17,268 bases of DNA from contig JBEKCP010000394.1 in NCBI GenBank assembly GCA_050014815.1, forward strand, positions 1 through 17,268. The letters are read 5' to 3'. How positions within the stretch are numbered: position 1 is the first letter of the stretch; the number at the start of each line of letters is the position of its first letter. The notes under the pieces are model-generated. The model worked only from the letters and a program-made list of their open reading frames with translations. It was not told the origin of the DNA and made no database searches. The translations under genes and the position numbers were made by a program. The stretch comes from JBEKCP01 sp050014815 (GTDB taxonomy: Bacteria > Planctomycetota > Planctomycetia > Pirellulales > Thermoguttaceae). This document shows, piece after piece, positions 1 through 5,940 of the stretch.

Positions 1-1
1 T

Positions 2-661
2 AAAGAGCGGTTTCAGGCCTCGGTGCATACGAGCGAAGGCCGCAAGACGCTGGAGGGAACGGTGTGGCCGGACCCCCGAGAGGACGCCCAATCCGGCCCT
101 TTGGTGGCGTGGCGCTGCGAGCTTCAGGCAGCCGAGGACGCCATTCGAAGCGCGTCCGACGGCCCCAACGCTGTCGACGCTCTAAGGGCCATCGCGGCGG
201 TTTGGGAACGCCTCGACAAGGCCGCGGAACTGGCTGCGGCAAGAAGCCGTATTCTTGTCGGGAAGGTGGACATGCCGGCCCTTGCACCGGTCCCGAGGTG
301 GTTCGCCGATCAAGAGGGAAAACTGTGCAATGGAGACGAGGGGGAAATCGCCGCGAACCCGTTAGCGATCAGGAGCACGGAGCTCTTGATTCGCGCAGTA
401 ATTGCAAGGGCGGCGCAACGCCACATACCCATGGCGGAACTGGACACGGGCCCATTGGGACGCGTCGTGGTCGACTGGCAGATTCCGGAGAAGAGGCTGC
501 GGTGGTTGGTCGAGGCACTTGACATTCCCTGGCCTTCTGCGAAGGTTTATCAGGTCGCCTGCCGAGTCACGGCGGACGGTGCGAGGGCCGCGGATACGCA
601 CATCTTTTATAACGCCTTCGACGCGGTCGATTCGTTGGTTGACCATCTGGGCGTCGAATAG
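2..661 (+). CDS. Unknown protein, 5' end cut by the window
   Basis: The frame is open from the first complete codon (position 2) to a TAG at 659-661. A GTG at 23 could start a 212-residue protein, but no ribosome binding site precedes it, so the gene probably begins outside the window. I recognise no family. The visible part is mixed: an alpha-helical, Ala/Arg/Glu-rich first half (including AAELAAARSRILVGK) and a C-terminal part with the segments VVVDWQIPEKRLRWLVEALD and THIFYNAFDAVDSLVDHLGVE, which looks like an ordinary soluble domain. I see no signal peptide, membrane segment or metal motif. The next gene starts 13 bases downstream on the same strand, so the two are probably cotranscribed. 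They lie beside HicB and HEPN/MNT toxin-antitoxin genes, which suggests an accessory or defence-type island, but no function can be assigned. Confidence 0.6.
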   Translation, partial: KERFQASVHTSEGRKTLEGTVWPDPREDAQSGPLVAWRCELQAAEDAIRSASDGPNAVDALRAIAAVWERLDKAAELAAARSRILVGKVDMPALAPVPRWFADQEGKLCNGDEGEIAANPLAIRSTELLIRAVIARAAQRHIPMAELDTGPLGRVVVDWQIPEKRLRWLVEALDIPWPSAKVYQVACRVTADGARAADTHIFYNAFDAVDSLVDHLGVE

Positions 662-673
662 GGCGTCTGCCAC

Positions 674-1252
674 ATGTGTCAGGATTGCATCGACCAGCAG
701 GCACCCCCGTCCGGCTTGAAGGTCGGTGATTGCGTTGAATCAGGCGAGTTCTTGAGGAACCTCAAGAAGGAGCATGTGGTGAAGCGCTACGCGGGCGACG
801 ACGACGAAAACCCTGCCTATGGGTTCAAGTTGAGCAAGAAGCACTGGAAGTATGCCGACGTTCAGCAAGGGGCCTTGTCTGTAAACCTGCGATCGTGCAT
901 TCGAACGGAGCGGTGCTCAATTGCACTGCACCCCGGGGGCGAGGATTACTTTCACGTCGCCATAATTGATCTAGGCGCGATCAATGGGTCAGCGGTGTTC
1001 CCGCCGCTCGTTGCCCAGTACAGACCAATCGAGGAGATTCCGAACCGGTGCCATTTCGAAATCATTCCGCGCGACGGCACAGTTCTCCAATGGATGGAGG
1101 TGGCCGTTTGGCTCGACGCCCCCTTCCCTCCCGCGGCCAAGCTTCCCGCAACTGCAAAAGAGAAGAGAACCGCGGCCGCCGAGTATGCCAAGTATCGTCA
1201 CTACTTTAACGTTCGGCGTTGGGTGCGCGGGAAGGACGGAGTCTTGCAATAG
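674..1252 (+). CDS. Unknown protein, partner of the preceding gene
   Basis: A 192-residue protein with an ATG start. A weak AGGG lies about 10 bases upstream, overlapping the end of the preceding gene, and the intergenic gap is only 12 bases. I recognise no family. The N terminus has a Cys pair (MCQDC, residues 2 and 5) and the body is rich in beta-like hydrophobic and aromatic segments (DYFHVAIIDLGAINGSAVFP, VLQWMEVAVWLDAPFPP). The last 40 residues are basic (KEKRTAAAEYAKYRHYFNVRRW). Four further Cys (for example in LRSCIRTERCSI) do not form an obvious zinc site. Its codon use and GC-rich third positions resemble the chromosomal genes around it, so it is probably a real gene. It ends 12 bases before the convergent stop of the HicB-like gene. 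Confidence 0.6.
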   Translation: MCQDCIDQQAPPSGLKVGDCVESGEFLRNLKKEHVVKRYAGDDDENPAYGFKLSKKHWKYADVQQGALSVNLRSCIRTERCSIALHPGGEDYFHVAIIDLGAINGSAVFPPLVAQYRPIEEIPNRCHFEIIPRDGTVLQWMEVAVWLDAPFPPAAKLPATAKEKRTAAAEYAKYRHYFNVRRWVRGKDGVLQ

Positions 1253-1264
1253 GCCCTTGACTCA

Positions 1265-1492
1265 TCAGGCGGGGACTTCCACCGAGATCGTTTCCCACAT
1301 CGCATTGCCCGGCGCGTCCTTCTGCGCGTTCTCGCGGTACGATTGAAGGAGCAGCTCGACGGCCTCCTTGATGTTCGCGCGGGCCTCCTGGATATCTCGA
1401 CCTTGCGTTACCGCGCCCGGCAACTCCGGGACGGTAGCCATGACCCAACCGTCCTCGGTCGCTGTATAGACCACGTGGTGATCGTGCCTCAT
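1265..1492 (-). CDS. HicB-like antitoxin, orphan
   Basis: A 75-residue protein of the HicB-type RNase H-like fold. The sequence runs through an N-terminal strand (HHVVYTATEDGWVMATVPEL), the family core PELPGAVTQG and the helix EARANIKEAVELLLQSY. In characterised HicAB systems HicB binds and blocks the small HicA mRNA interferase. The protein is a short form: it stops after the core domain and has no C-terminal HTH or ribbon-helix-helix DNA-binding part. The start is supported by GGGAGG eight bases before the ATG and by a TATAAT promoter upstream. No HicA gene (a roughly 60-80 residue double-stranded-RNA-binding-like protein with a catalytic His) is visible on either side: the downstream neighbour is convergent and the upstream neighbour is divergent HEPN/MNT. 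It is therefore an orphan, or it works with an unlinked partner. Confidence 0.85.
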   Translation of the reverse strand: MRHDHHVVYTATEDGWVMATVPELPGAVTQGRDIQEARANIKEAVELLLQSYRENAQKDAPGNAMWETISVEVPA

Positions 1493-1529
1493 CGGCGCAA
1501 CCTCCCGACGGATGCGATGTCAACACTGC

Positions 1530-1559
1530 ATTATACCATCGCGACGCCTGACCTGTCAG
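1530..1559 (-). promoter_or_regulatory. Promoter of the hicB-like gene with a palindrome at the -35
   Basis: On the minus strand CTGACA (1554-1559) and TATAAT (1530-1535) are separated by 18 bases, a good housekeeping-sigma arrangement, and lie about 40 bases upstream of the hicB-like ATG. The inverted repeat CCTGAC/GTCAGG (1547-1560, two-base centre) covers the -35 element and could be an operator. The short HicB itself has no visible DNA-binding domain. Confidence 0.55.
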
Positions 1560-1588
1560 GGCGGCCGGAGCCATCCCTGCCGCACCGC

Positions 1589-1617
1589 TTGACAGACTCG
1601 TTTCCCGCGTATAGCAT
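1589..1617 (+). promoter_or_regulatory. Promoter of the HEPN/MNT pair
   Basis: A perfect TTGACA (1589-1594) is followed after 17 bases by TAGCAT (1612-1617), or after 15 bases by TATAGC. It lies about 30 bases before the HEPN start codon, which has a strong GGGAGGA ribosome binding site. It is divergent from the hicB promoter, so the two toxin-antitoxin loci are transcribed away from each other. Confidence 0.5.
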
Positions 1618-1647
1618 GGCCGTTGTGGACTGTGGGAGGAATCCGTG

Positions 1648-2040
1648 ATGCCCGATCGCGCGAACGATTGGTTGGCCCAAGCTCAGCGGGACCTGGAGCA
1701 GGCCATGGCGTCATGCAACGAAGGGCGCCACGAGTGGGCGTGCTTTGCAGCCCAGCAGTCGGCAGAAAAGGCCGTCAAGGCGCTGCACCTGTCCTTGGGG
1801 CAAGAGGCATGGGGCCACGTCGTAGCCAGGCTGCTCTCGGAGTTGCCTGGCGGGGTTGACGCAGCTCTGGTCGAAAAGGGAAAGGTGCTCGACAACTTCT
1901 ACCTCCCGACCCGCTATGCCAACGGCCATCCCGAAGGCGCGCCGTTCGAACATTACGGGCCGCTGCAAAGCGGCGAGGCGATCAATCATGCCCGTCAGAT
2001 CCTTGAATTCGTCCGTGTTCGTATGGCCCAGCCGGGCTGA
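1648..2040 (+). CDS. HEPN domain protein, likely toxin of a HEPN/MNT pair
   Basis: A 130-residue all-helical HEPN protein. The opening DWLAQAQRDLEQA and the second-helix segment WACFAAQQSAEKAVKALHL (residues 30-48) are typical of the family. The segment RYANGH (R89 to H94) fits the RX4-6H pattern of HEPN ribonucleases, although in this subfamily the catalytic role of that position is not certain. HEPN proteins paired with minimal nucleotidyltransferases usually act as RNases whose activity is blocked when the MNT partner nucleotidylates them. ATG 1648 is preferred over GTG 1645 because GGGAGGA (1634-1640) then has seven-base spacing. The 3' end overlaps the MNT gene by 53 bases, which implies translational coupling. 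The toxin-like gene comes first. Confidence 0.85.
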   Translation: MPDRANDWLAQAQRDLEQAMASCNEGRHEWACFAAQQSAEKAVKALHLSLGQEAWGHVVARLLSELPGGVDAALVEKGKVLDNFYLPTRYANGHPEGAPFEHYGPLQSGEAINHARQILEFVRVRMAQPG

Positions 2041-2353
2041 GGTGGACGAGGCCCTGCGGGCATGGGCGCCGGCGGCGGTCGCCCAACACCCGGCAACGGT
2101 TCGGCTCGGCTGCTTCGGTTCCTACTGCCGGCGTGATTGGGGCGTGGGAAGCGACCTGGACCTCGTGGCCGTCGTCGATTTCAGCGACAAACCATTCGAG
2201 CGACGATCCGCGGACTGGAACCTCCATGCTTTGCCCGTCCCGGCCGAGTTGCTCGTCTACACCGAGGACGAGTGGCGTCGGCTGCAAGGCGAGGGCGGAC
2301 GCTTCGCGGCGACCATGGCGCACGAAGCCAAGTGGCTCTATGTGCGACCTTAA
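1988..2353 (+). CDS. MNT-type nucleotidyltransferase, likely antitoxin
   Basis: A 121-residue minimal nucleotidyltransferase. The motif GSYCRRDWGVGSDLDL (residues 44-59) is the family GS-X10-D-X-D signature, with the metal-binding acids at D56 and D58. The third acid of the active site is probably E87 in PAELLVYT rather than the usual Asp. Paired MNT antitoxins transfer AMP, or several AMPs, to a Tyr of the HEPN partner. The ATG at 1988 is chosen because GCGAGG lies eight bases upstream. The frame stays open to 1856, but the upstream part is only a shadow of the HEPN gene. A second in-frame start, GTG 2015, would still keep the whole domain. Its 53-base overlap with the HEPN gene supports a single functional unit. 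Confidence 0.85.
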   Translation: MPVRSLNSSVFVWPSRAEVDEALRAWAPAAVAQHPATVRLGCFGSYCRRDWGVGSDLDLVAVVDFSDKPFERRSADWNLHALPVPAELLVYTEDEWRRLQGEGGRFAATMAHEAKWLYVRP

Positions 2354-2371
2354 CTCAAGGCGTAAACTACC

Positions 2372-2944
2372 ATGGTTGACACGATGCGTGACGATCAAGA
2401 CCAAGGCCGCCGGCCAGATTCCATGAGTTCCGGCCACAACGACGTTCGCGACCTGCTCCGCGTGGTTGGGCCGGTGGTGCTCGCTGTGGGCGTGATCTTC
2501 ATGATCGTCGGCATCGGGAGCTTCTTCGCTTCGTTCGGCGGTTTTGGGCCGCCGCGTTACTTCTGGTGCGCCTTCGTGGGCATTCCGCTCATGGCCGTCG
2601 GCGGGGCCATTTGCCAATTCGCCTTTATGGGCGCCGTCAGCCGGTACGTTGCCGACGAGGTGGCGCCGGTCGGCAAGGACGTGGTCAATTACATGGCGGA
2701 AGGCACTCAGGACGCTGTCCGCACCGTGGCAGGCGCGGTGGCCGAGGGCCTTCGCGCCGGCTCGCCGGCACAGCAGTCGCACGGCATCCTCTGCCCCAAG
2801 TGCAACACGGCCAACGAAGCATCCGCCAAGTTCTGCAAGGGCTGTGGTGCGCCCCTGGCGCGATCGAAGCCGTGTCCCGGCTGCGGCGGGCCGAATGACC
2901 CCGATGCGCGGTTCTGCGACCACTGCGGAAAGGCGCTGGCCTGA
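2372..2944 (+). CDS. Membrane protein with a C-terminal double zinc ribbon
   Basis: A 190-residue protein with two hydrophobic segments (about residues 30-53 and 63-86) and then a soluble helical linker. The tail holds two CxxC...CxxC zinc ribbons: C141/C144 with C155/C158, and C168/C171 with C182/C185. The pattern CPKCNTANEASAKFCKGCGA is the common double-zinc-ribbon type found at the ends of many bacterial membrane proteins, where it is thought to mediate protein or nucleic-acid contacts. No enzyme domain is visible. The spacing to the next gene, the hydrogenase protease, is only 12 bases, so they may be cotranscribed, but nothing ties this protein to hydrogenase maturation. AAGG lies 11 bases before ATG 2372. 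An in-frame ATG at 2384 is an alternative start. Confidence 0.75.
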   Translation: MVDTMRDDQDQGRRPDSMSSGHNDVRDLLRVVGPVVLAVGVIFMIVGIGSFFASFGGFGPPRYFWCAFVGIPLMAVGGAICQFAFMGAVSRYVADEVAPVGKDVVNYMAEGTQDAVRTVAGAVAEGLRAGSPAQQSHGILCPKCNTANEASAKFCKGCGAPLARSKPCPGCGGPNDPDARFCDHCGKALA

Positions 2945-2956
2945 ATCCCTCCCCCG

Positions 2957-3442
2957 ATGAAAACCCTCATCCTCGGCCTTGGCAACCCCCTGGTGAGCGA
3001 CGATAGCGTCGGGCTCCGGGTGGCGGCCGAGTTGCGGAAGCTCCTCTCCGACCGGCCCGACGTCACGGTGGCCGAAGATTATTGGGGCGGCCTGCGGCTG
3101 ATGGAGCAGATGGTCGGCTACGATCGGGCCATTGTCATCGACGCGATCCAGACGGGCGCGGCGCCCGGCACGCTCCACCATCTGGGCCCCGGCGACATCC
3201 CGACCCAGCGGAGCGCGTCCGCCCACGACATGAGCCTGCCGACCGCCCTGGCCCTTGGGCGACAAGCCGGGGTCTGCCTGCCCGAGGACCGCAATGTTCT
3301 CCTTGTGGGCATTGAAGCACAGGATATACTTAATTTTGGGGAGGCTTGCACGCCGGCCGTCGCGGCGGCGGTGCCCCGAGCCGTTGCGGACATACTGGCA
3401 GCCCTCGGCCGGGGGTCTGAGCCGGTGGACCGGCGGAAGTAA
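2957..3442 (+). CDS. [NiFe]-hydrogenase maturation endopeptidase (HyaD/HybD/HycI family)
   Basis: A 161-residue protein of the usual length for the family. It cuts the C-terminal extension of the hydrogenase large subunit after nickel has been inserted. It begins with the family signature LGLGNPLVSDDSVG (residues 7-19). The three nickel-sensing ligands of E. coli HybD (E16, D62, H93) have counterparts here in D16, D62 (in VIDAIQTG) and H90 (in SAHDMSLP), with Asp in place of Glu at the first position. The tail after about residue 150 is variable. No Shine-Dalgarno sequence is visible before the ATG, so translation may depend on the zinc-ribbon gene that ends 12 bases upstream. A stem-loop starts right after the stop, and hypA and hypB follow. 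The exact hydrogenase it serves cannot be told, because no structural subunit is in the window. Confidence 0.92.
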   Translation: MKTLILGLGNPLVSDDSVGLRVAAELRKLLSDRPDVTVAEDYWGGLRLMEQMVGYDRAIVIDAIQTGAAPGTLHHLGPGDIPTQRSASAHDMSLPTALALGRQAGVCLPEDRNVLLVGIEAQDILNFGEACTPAVAAAVPRAVADILAALGRGSEPVDRRK

Positions 3443-3491
3443 TTTCTGTCGCGGAAGGTGGCGGAATTGTAGGATGTTTCCGCAACAGAAA
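3443..3491 (+). promoter_or_regulatory. Stem-loop between the hydrogenase protease gene and hypA
   Basis: TTTCTGTCGCGGAA (3443-3456), which begins directly after the protease stop codon, pairs with TTCCGCAACAGAAA (3478-3491) with one mismatch and a 21-base loop. There is no T tract, so it is not a standard intrinsic terminator. It could be an attenuator, an RNA processing or stability element, or a two-fold operator. Confidence 0.5.
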
Positions 3492-3528
3492 CGAAGTGGA
3501 AGAGTTCGGGGCCCGGCTGAAGACCGAC

Positions 3529-3876
3529 ATGCACGAACTTTCCATCGTCGAGGCCCTGATCGAGCAGGTCAAGCGGGAGTTGCACCGCGCCGGACAGCAG
3601 GGGCCGGTCAAGCGGCTGGAGTTGGTCGTGGGGCGGCTTTCGGGCGTCCACTCGCCGTCGCTTCGCTTCGCCTTCGAGCTGATCGCGCCCGGCACCGTGG
3701 TCGCGGGGGCGAAGCTGGACATCGCCGAGTCCGCGGCGGTGTGCTGTTGCCGCCGTTGTGGCGCCCGCGAGAAGATCGAAGAACTGGTTGCCGAGTGTCC
3801 CAAGTGCGGCAGCCCGGAGGTCTCCATCGAAGAAGGCCGGGAACTGCTGCTGCAAAGCATCGAGATTGATGAATGA
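3529..3876 (+). CDS. hypA: Hydrogenase nickel incorporation protein HypA
   Basis: A 115-residue nickel metallochaperone that delivers Ni(II) to the hydrogenase large subunit together with HypB. The start must be ATG 3529, because the N-terminal amine and His2 of MHELSIV are the nickel ligands in known HypA proteins. A longer GTG start at 3496 would bury them. The structural zinc site is C74-x2-C77 and C90-x2-C93, in a loop that also carries extra Cys at 72 and 73 (VCCCRRCG). The C-terminal half ends in the usual mixed strand region. The stop codon overlaps the hypB start in ATGA, so the two are translationally coupled. No strong Shine-Dalgarno sequence is visible. HypA can also serve urease in some bacteria, but the hydrogenase protease just upstream favours hydrogenase. 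Confidence 0.95.
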   Translation: MHELSIVEALIEQVKRELHRAGQQGPVKRLELVVGRLSGVHSPSLRFAFELIAPGTVVAGAKLDIAESAAVCCCRRCGAREKIEELVAECPKCGSPEVSIEEGRELLLQSIEIDE

Positions 3877-4532
3877 GAATCGTCACTGCTAAGAACATCC
3901 TGAAGGCCAACGACCAGGTGGCGGCGGAGAACCGCGCCCGGTTCGAGGCCGCCGGCGCGTACGCCGTCAACGTCGTGGGATCGCCCGGCTCGGGCAAGAC
4001 GACGCTCCTGGAAGCCCTCTTCCGCCACCTGGACGGGCGACTGCGACCCGCCGTGATCGAAGGCGACATCGCCGGATCGATCGACGCCGAGCGGATGGAG
4101 GCCATCGGCGTGCCTGTCGTGCAAATCAACACCGAAGGGGCCTGCCACCTCGACGCCCCGATGATCGCCACGGCCGTCCGGGAACTCGATCTGGCGGCCA
4201 CGGACCTGCTGGTGATCGAGAACGTCGGCAACCTGGTCTGCACGGCGGGCTTCGATCTGGGCGAGCACCTGCGGATTGTAGTGCTGGGGATCACGGAGGG
4301 AGACGATAAGGCCGTCAAGTATCCTGCCATCTTCCAGGGCTCCGACGCCCTGGTGCTGACGAAGACCGATTTGCTGGCCCATACGAACTTCCGCGTCGAG
4401 CGAATCACGGCCGATATGAAGCGGCTGGCGCCCAATGCCCCGGTCTTTCAGGTCTCAGCCCTGACGGGCGAAGGCATCGGGCCGCTGGCCGACTGGCTGG
4501 CGGGAAGAGAGGGATTAGGGATTGGGGATTAG
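3873..4532 (+). CDS. hypB: Hydrogenase nickel incorporation GTPase HypB
   Basis: A 219-residue SIMIBI-class GTPase that drives nickel transfer to HypA and the hydrogenase precursor. The P-loop is GSPGSGKTT (36-44), the switch region is EGDIAGSIDAER, the guanine-specificity motif is TKTD (163-166), and ENVGNLVC (116-123) is the family signature. The metal site at the dimer interface is present as C91-H92 (in ACHLDAP) and C123. The residue after C123 is Thr, where Pro is usual. The N-terminal CxxCGC motif of E. coli HypB and the His-rich stretch of rhizobial HypB are both missing, so it has only the G-domain nickel site and probably no storage role. The last six residues (GLGIGD) and the TAG stop are encoded by a tandem GGGATTAGGGATTG repeat, which suggests that a repeat replaced the original 3' end. 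Confidence 0.96.
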   Translation: MRIVTAKNILKANDQVAAENRARFEAAGAYAVNVVGSPGSGKTTLLEALFRHLDGRLRPAVIEGDIAGSIDAERMEAIGVPVVQINTEGACHLDAPMIATAVRELDLAATDLLVIENVGNLVCTAGFDLGEHLRIVVLGITEGDDKAVKYPAIFQGSDALVLTKTDLLAHTNFRVERITADMKRLAPNAPVFQVSALTGEGIGPLADWLAGREGLGIGD

Positions 4533-4538
4533 GGATTG
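4511..4538. repeat. Tandem 14-bp repeat at the end of hypB
   Basis: Two perfect tandem copies of GGGATTAGGGATTG (4511-4524 and 4525-4538). The stop codon of hypB lies inside the second copy. G-runs every seven bases on the plus strand could favour a G-quadruplex-like structure. Confidence 0.8.
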
Positions 4539-4600
4539 GACCTGAATTGCCCGTTGTCCGTTGTCCGTTGCAACGGACAACAGACCACGGACCAATCCTA
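4530..4600. terminator. Palindromic region between hypB and cysH, possible bidirectional terminator
   Basis: This 71-bp spacer is an imperfect palindrome. The outer arms TAGGGATTGGACC (4530-4542) and GGACCAATCCTA (4589-4600) pair with one mismatch and one bulge. The centre is a perfect 20-bp palindrome, TTGTCCGTTGCAACGGACAA (4561-4580), preceded by direct repeats of GTTGTCC. The TAG at its left end is the hypB stop and the CTA at its right end is the cysH stop on the other strand. The placement suggests a shared terminator for two convergent genes, but a U tract is lacking on both strands. Confidence 0.5.
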
Positions 4601-5407
4601 TTCCTTCCCCGTGTGCAGGCCGCACTCGGTCTTCGCGGTGCCGCTCCAGCGGCCGGCCCGCTCGTCTTCCCCCGCCTGGACCGACCTGGTGCATGGCCAG
4701 CAACCGATGCTCGGATAACCCAAGTCATGGAGCGGATTGTAAGGGATCGCCTCGTCCATGATCCGCTTCCAAACATCCTTCTTGGTCCAACCGGCCAAGG
4801 GACTGATCTTCACCAGGCCGAATTTCTTGTCCCAGCGGACAATCGGGGTATCGGCCCGGGTCGGGCTCTGGTCGCGGCGGATTCCGGTGGCCCAGGCGTC
4901 GTAGCGACCGGCGACGCGATGCAAGACGGTCACCTTCCGGTCGAAGCAGCAGCGGTCCGGGTCGTGCTTATAGACGGGCCCCCCGTGCCGGGCTTCATAC
5001 TGCCCGACACTGAGCTCCGGCCGCTGGAGATCAATCACCATGCCGTATTTTTCGGCGATGCGGTCCCGCAGTTCGAGCGTCTCTTGGAATTGGTAGCCGG
5101 TGTCCAGGTTGAAGACGTAGACACCCGGTTCGATCCTGGCCAGCATCGAGATGATCACGCACCCTTCGGGCCCCAGCCCGGTAGCCATCGTAAACCGCGG
5201 AAAATACTTCTTGACCGCCCAGGCCAGGATGTCTTCGGGCCGGGCACCCTCCAATGCCTGACTCTGGGCAGCCAACCATTCGATTTCCTCGGGGCTGGGC
5301 GTTCGGACCTCGGCCGGTTGCGAGGTCTCCGGGCGTAGATTCTCGCGAGACGCCCTGGGGTGCGTAACCTCCATTGACGTTGGTGTTTCCATCATCGCTA
5401 TGCTCAT
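4598..5407 (-). CDS. cysH: Adenylyl-sulfate (APS) reductase, thioredoxin type, with [4Fe-4S] cluster
   Basis: A 269-residue protein of the PAPS/APS reductase family, which reduces activated sulfate to sulfite in assimilation. The ATP-pyrophosphatase-like core has FNLDTGYQFQET (residues 99-110) and an Arg-rich substrate region, TGIRRDQSPTR. Cys pairs C153-C154 (in DRCCFDRKV) and C236-x2-C239 (in GCWPCTRSV) are the four [4Fe-4S] ligands that mark the APS-using form rather than the PAPS-specific form of E. coli. The catalytic Cys is C262 in the C-terminal ECGLH. ATG 5407 is chosen because TTGGAGG lies about nine bases upstream and the predicted promoter fires near 5466. The longer ATG 5464 would be almost leaderless and adds an unconserved-looking N terminus. 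The first 40 residues are low-complexity and probably disordered. It is monocistronic here and convergent with hypB; no other sulfate-assimilation gene is in the window. Confidence 0.93.
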   Translation of the reverse strand: MSIAMMETPTSMEVTHPRASRENLRPETSQPAEVRTPSPEEIEWLAAQSQALEGARPEDILAWAVKKYFPRFTMATGLGPEGCVIISMLARIEPGVYVFNLDTGYQFQETLELRDRIAEKYGMVIDLQRPELSVGQYEARHGGPVYKHDPDRCCFDRKVTVLHRVAGRYDAWATGIRRDQSPTRADTPIVRWDKKFGLVKISPLAGWTKKDVWKRIMDEAIPYNPLHDLGYPSIGCWPCTRSVQAGEDERAGRWSGTAKTECGLHTGKE

Positions 5408-5472
5408 GGTCCCAGTCCTCCAACTCTGTGGCACAGGCATCTTGCTCGTGCTGCCGACGCCCATTGCGAGTT

Positions 5473-5501
5473 ACTATATCACGCCGCCGGAAGGAAGTCA
5501 A
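5473..5501 (-). promoter_or_regulatory. Promoter of cysH
   Basis: On the minus strand TTGACT (5496-5501) and TATAGT (5473-5478) are spaced by 17 bases, a strong housekeeping-sigma match. The predicted transcript starts near 5466 and leaves a leader of about 60 bases before the preferred cysH ATG. Confidence 0.6.
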
Positions 5502-5721
5502 TAGTAGCATGATAAACAAACTGATGTATGTGGTCTATCCTATGCTATCGGCCATCCTTTGGGCGGGTCTTGACGGTCTACCTGGAAAAGTTTCCCTCCC
5601 CTCTGCGATGGGGGGCCTGAGCCGCAACCCGCTCCCGCCTGGCGATGCGAACGCGGGCCGTGCGCGGGTGTCCAGTTGGGCGCAGGCTTTCCGGCTGCTT
5701 CCTTGGACGCTGCCTGCCGCA

Positions 5722-5845
5722 CCTGGTGCTCTGTCAACGGCGGTTTGATGGGTGGGTGGCACGCCCTGAAAGGGCGTGGCGAGCCGTCCAACCACGCCCT
5801 TTCAGGGCGTGCCACCCATCACTCGACGACTGACAGAGCACCAGG
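5722..5845. repeat. 124-bp MITE-like palindromic element with terminal inverted repeats
   Basis: The ends are perfect 15-bp inverted repeats: CCTGGTGCTCTGTCA (5722-5736) and its complement (5831-5845). Inside, two perfect 26-bp inverted arms (5754-5779 and 5792-5817) are built on the sequence GGCACGCCCTGAAAGGGCG. No open frame of its own is present. A related copy lies at 8226-8320. The organisation, with terminal repeats, an internal hairpin and no coding capacity, is that of a non-autonomous mobile element or a large REP-type palindrome. Confidence 0.8.
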
Positions 5846-5940
5846 CCGGATTATTCACGGGCAAACACTAGCCCGACGCGCAAGCGAGGGACTGGCAACG
5901 AGTTACCCTCGCTTGCGCGTCGGGCTAGTGTCGAACACAC
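5846..5940. repeat. Palindromic repeat family CTAGCCCGA, copy 1
   Basis: Two perfect 26-bp inverted arms (5865-5890 and 5906-5931) around a 15-base loop contain ACTAGCCCGACGCGCAAGCG. The flanks, GGATTATTCA on the left and TCGAAC on the right, are also shared with the copy at 8796-8893, so the repeat unit is longer than the hairpin. It directly abuts the 124-bp element on its left. Confidence 0.85.

Noticed and set aside
1982..3265. Long minus-strand open frame of 427 residues
   Set aside because: It lies opposite the MNT, zinc-ribbon and protease genes, is His/Arg/Ala-rich and has no domain; it is an antisense shadow of GC-rich codons.
5535..5815. Minus-strand frames of 86-91 residues upstream of the 124-bp element
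   Set aside because: Pro/Gly/Arg-rich with no ribosome binding site or family features, and they run into the palindromic repeat.
5722..5940. CRISPR array
   Set aside because: The palindromic repeats are not regularly spaced, have no spacers of even length and no cas genes are present.
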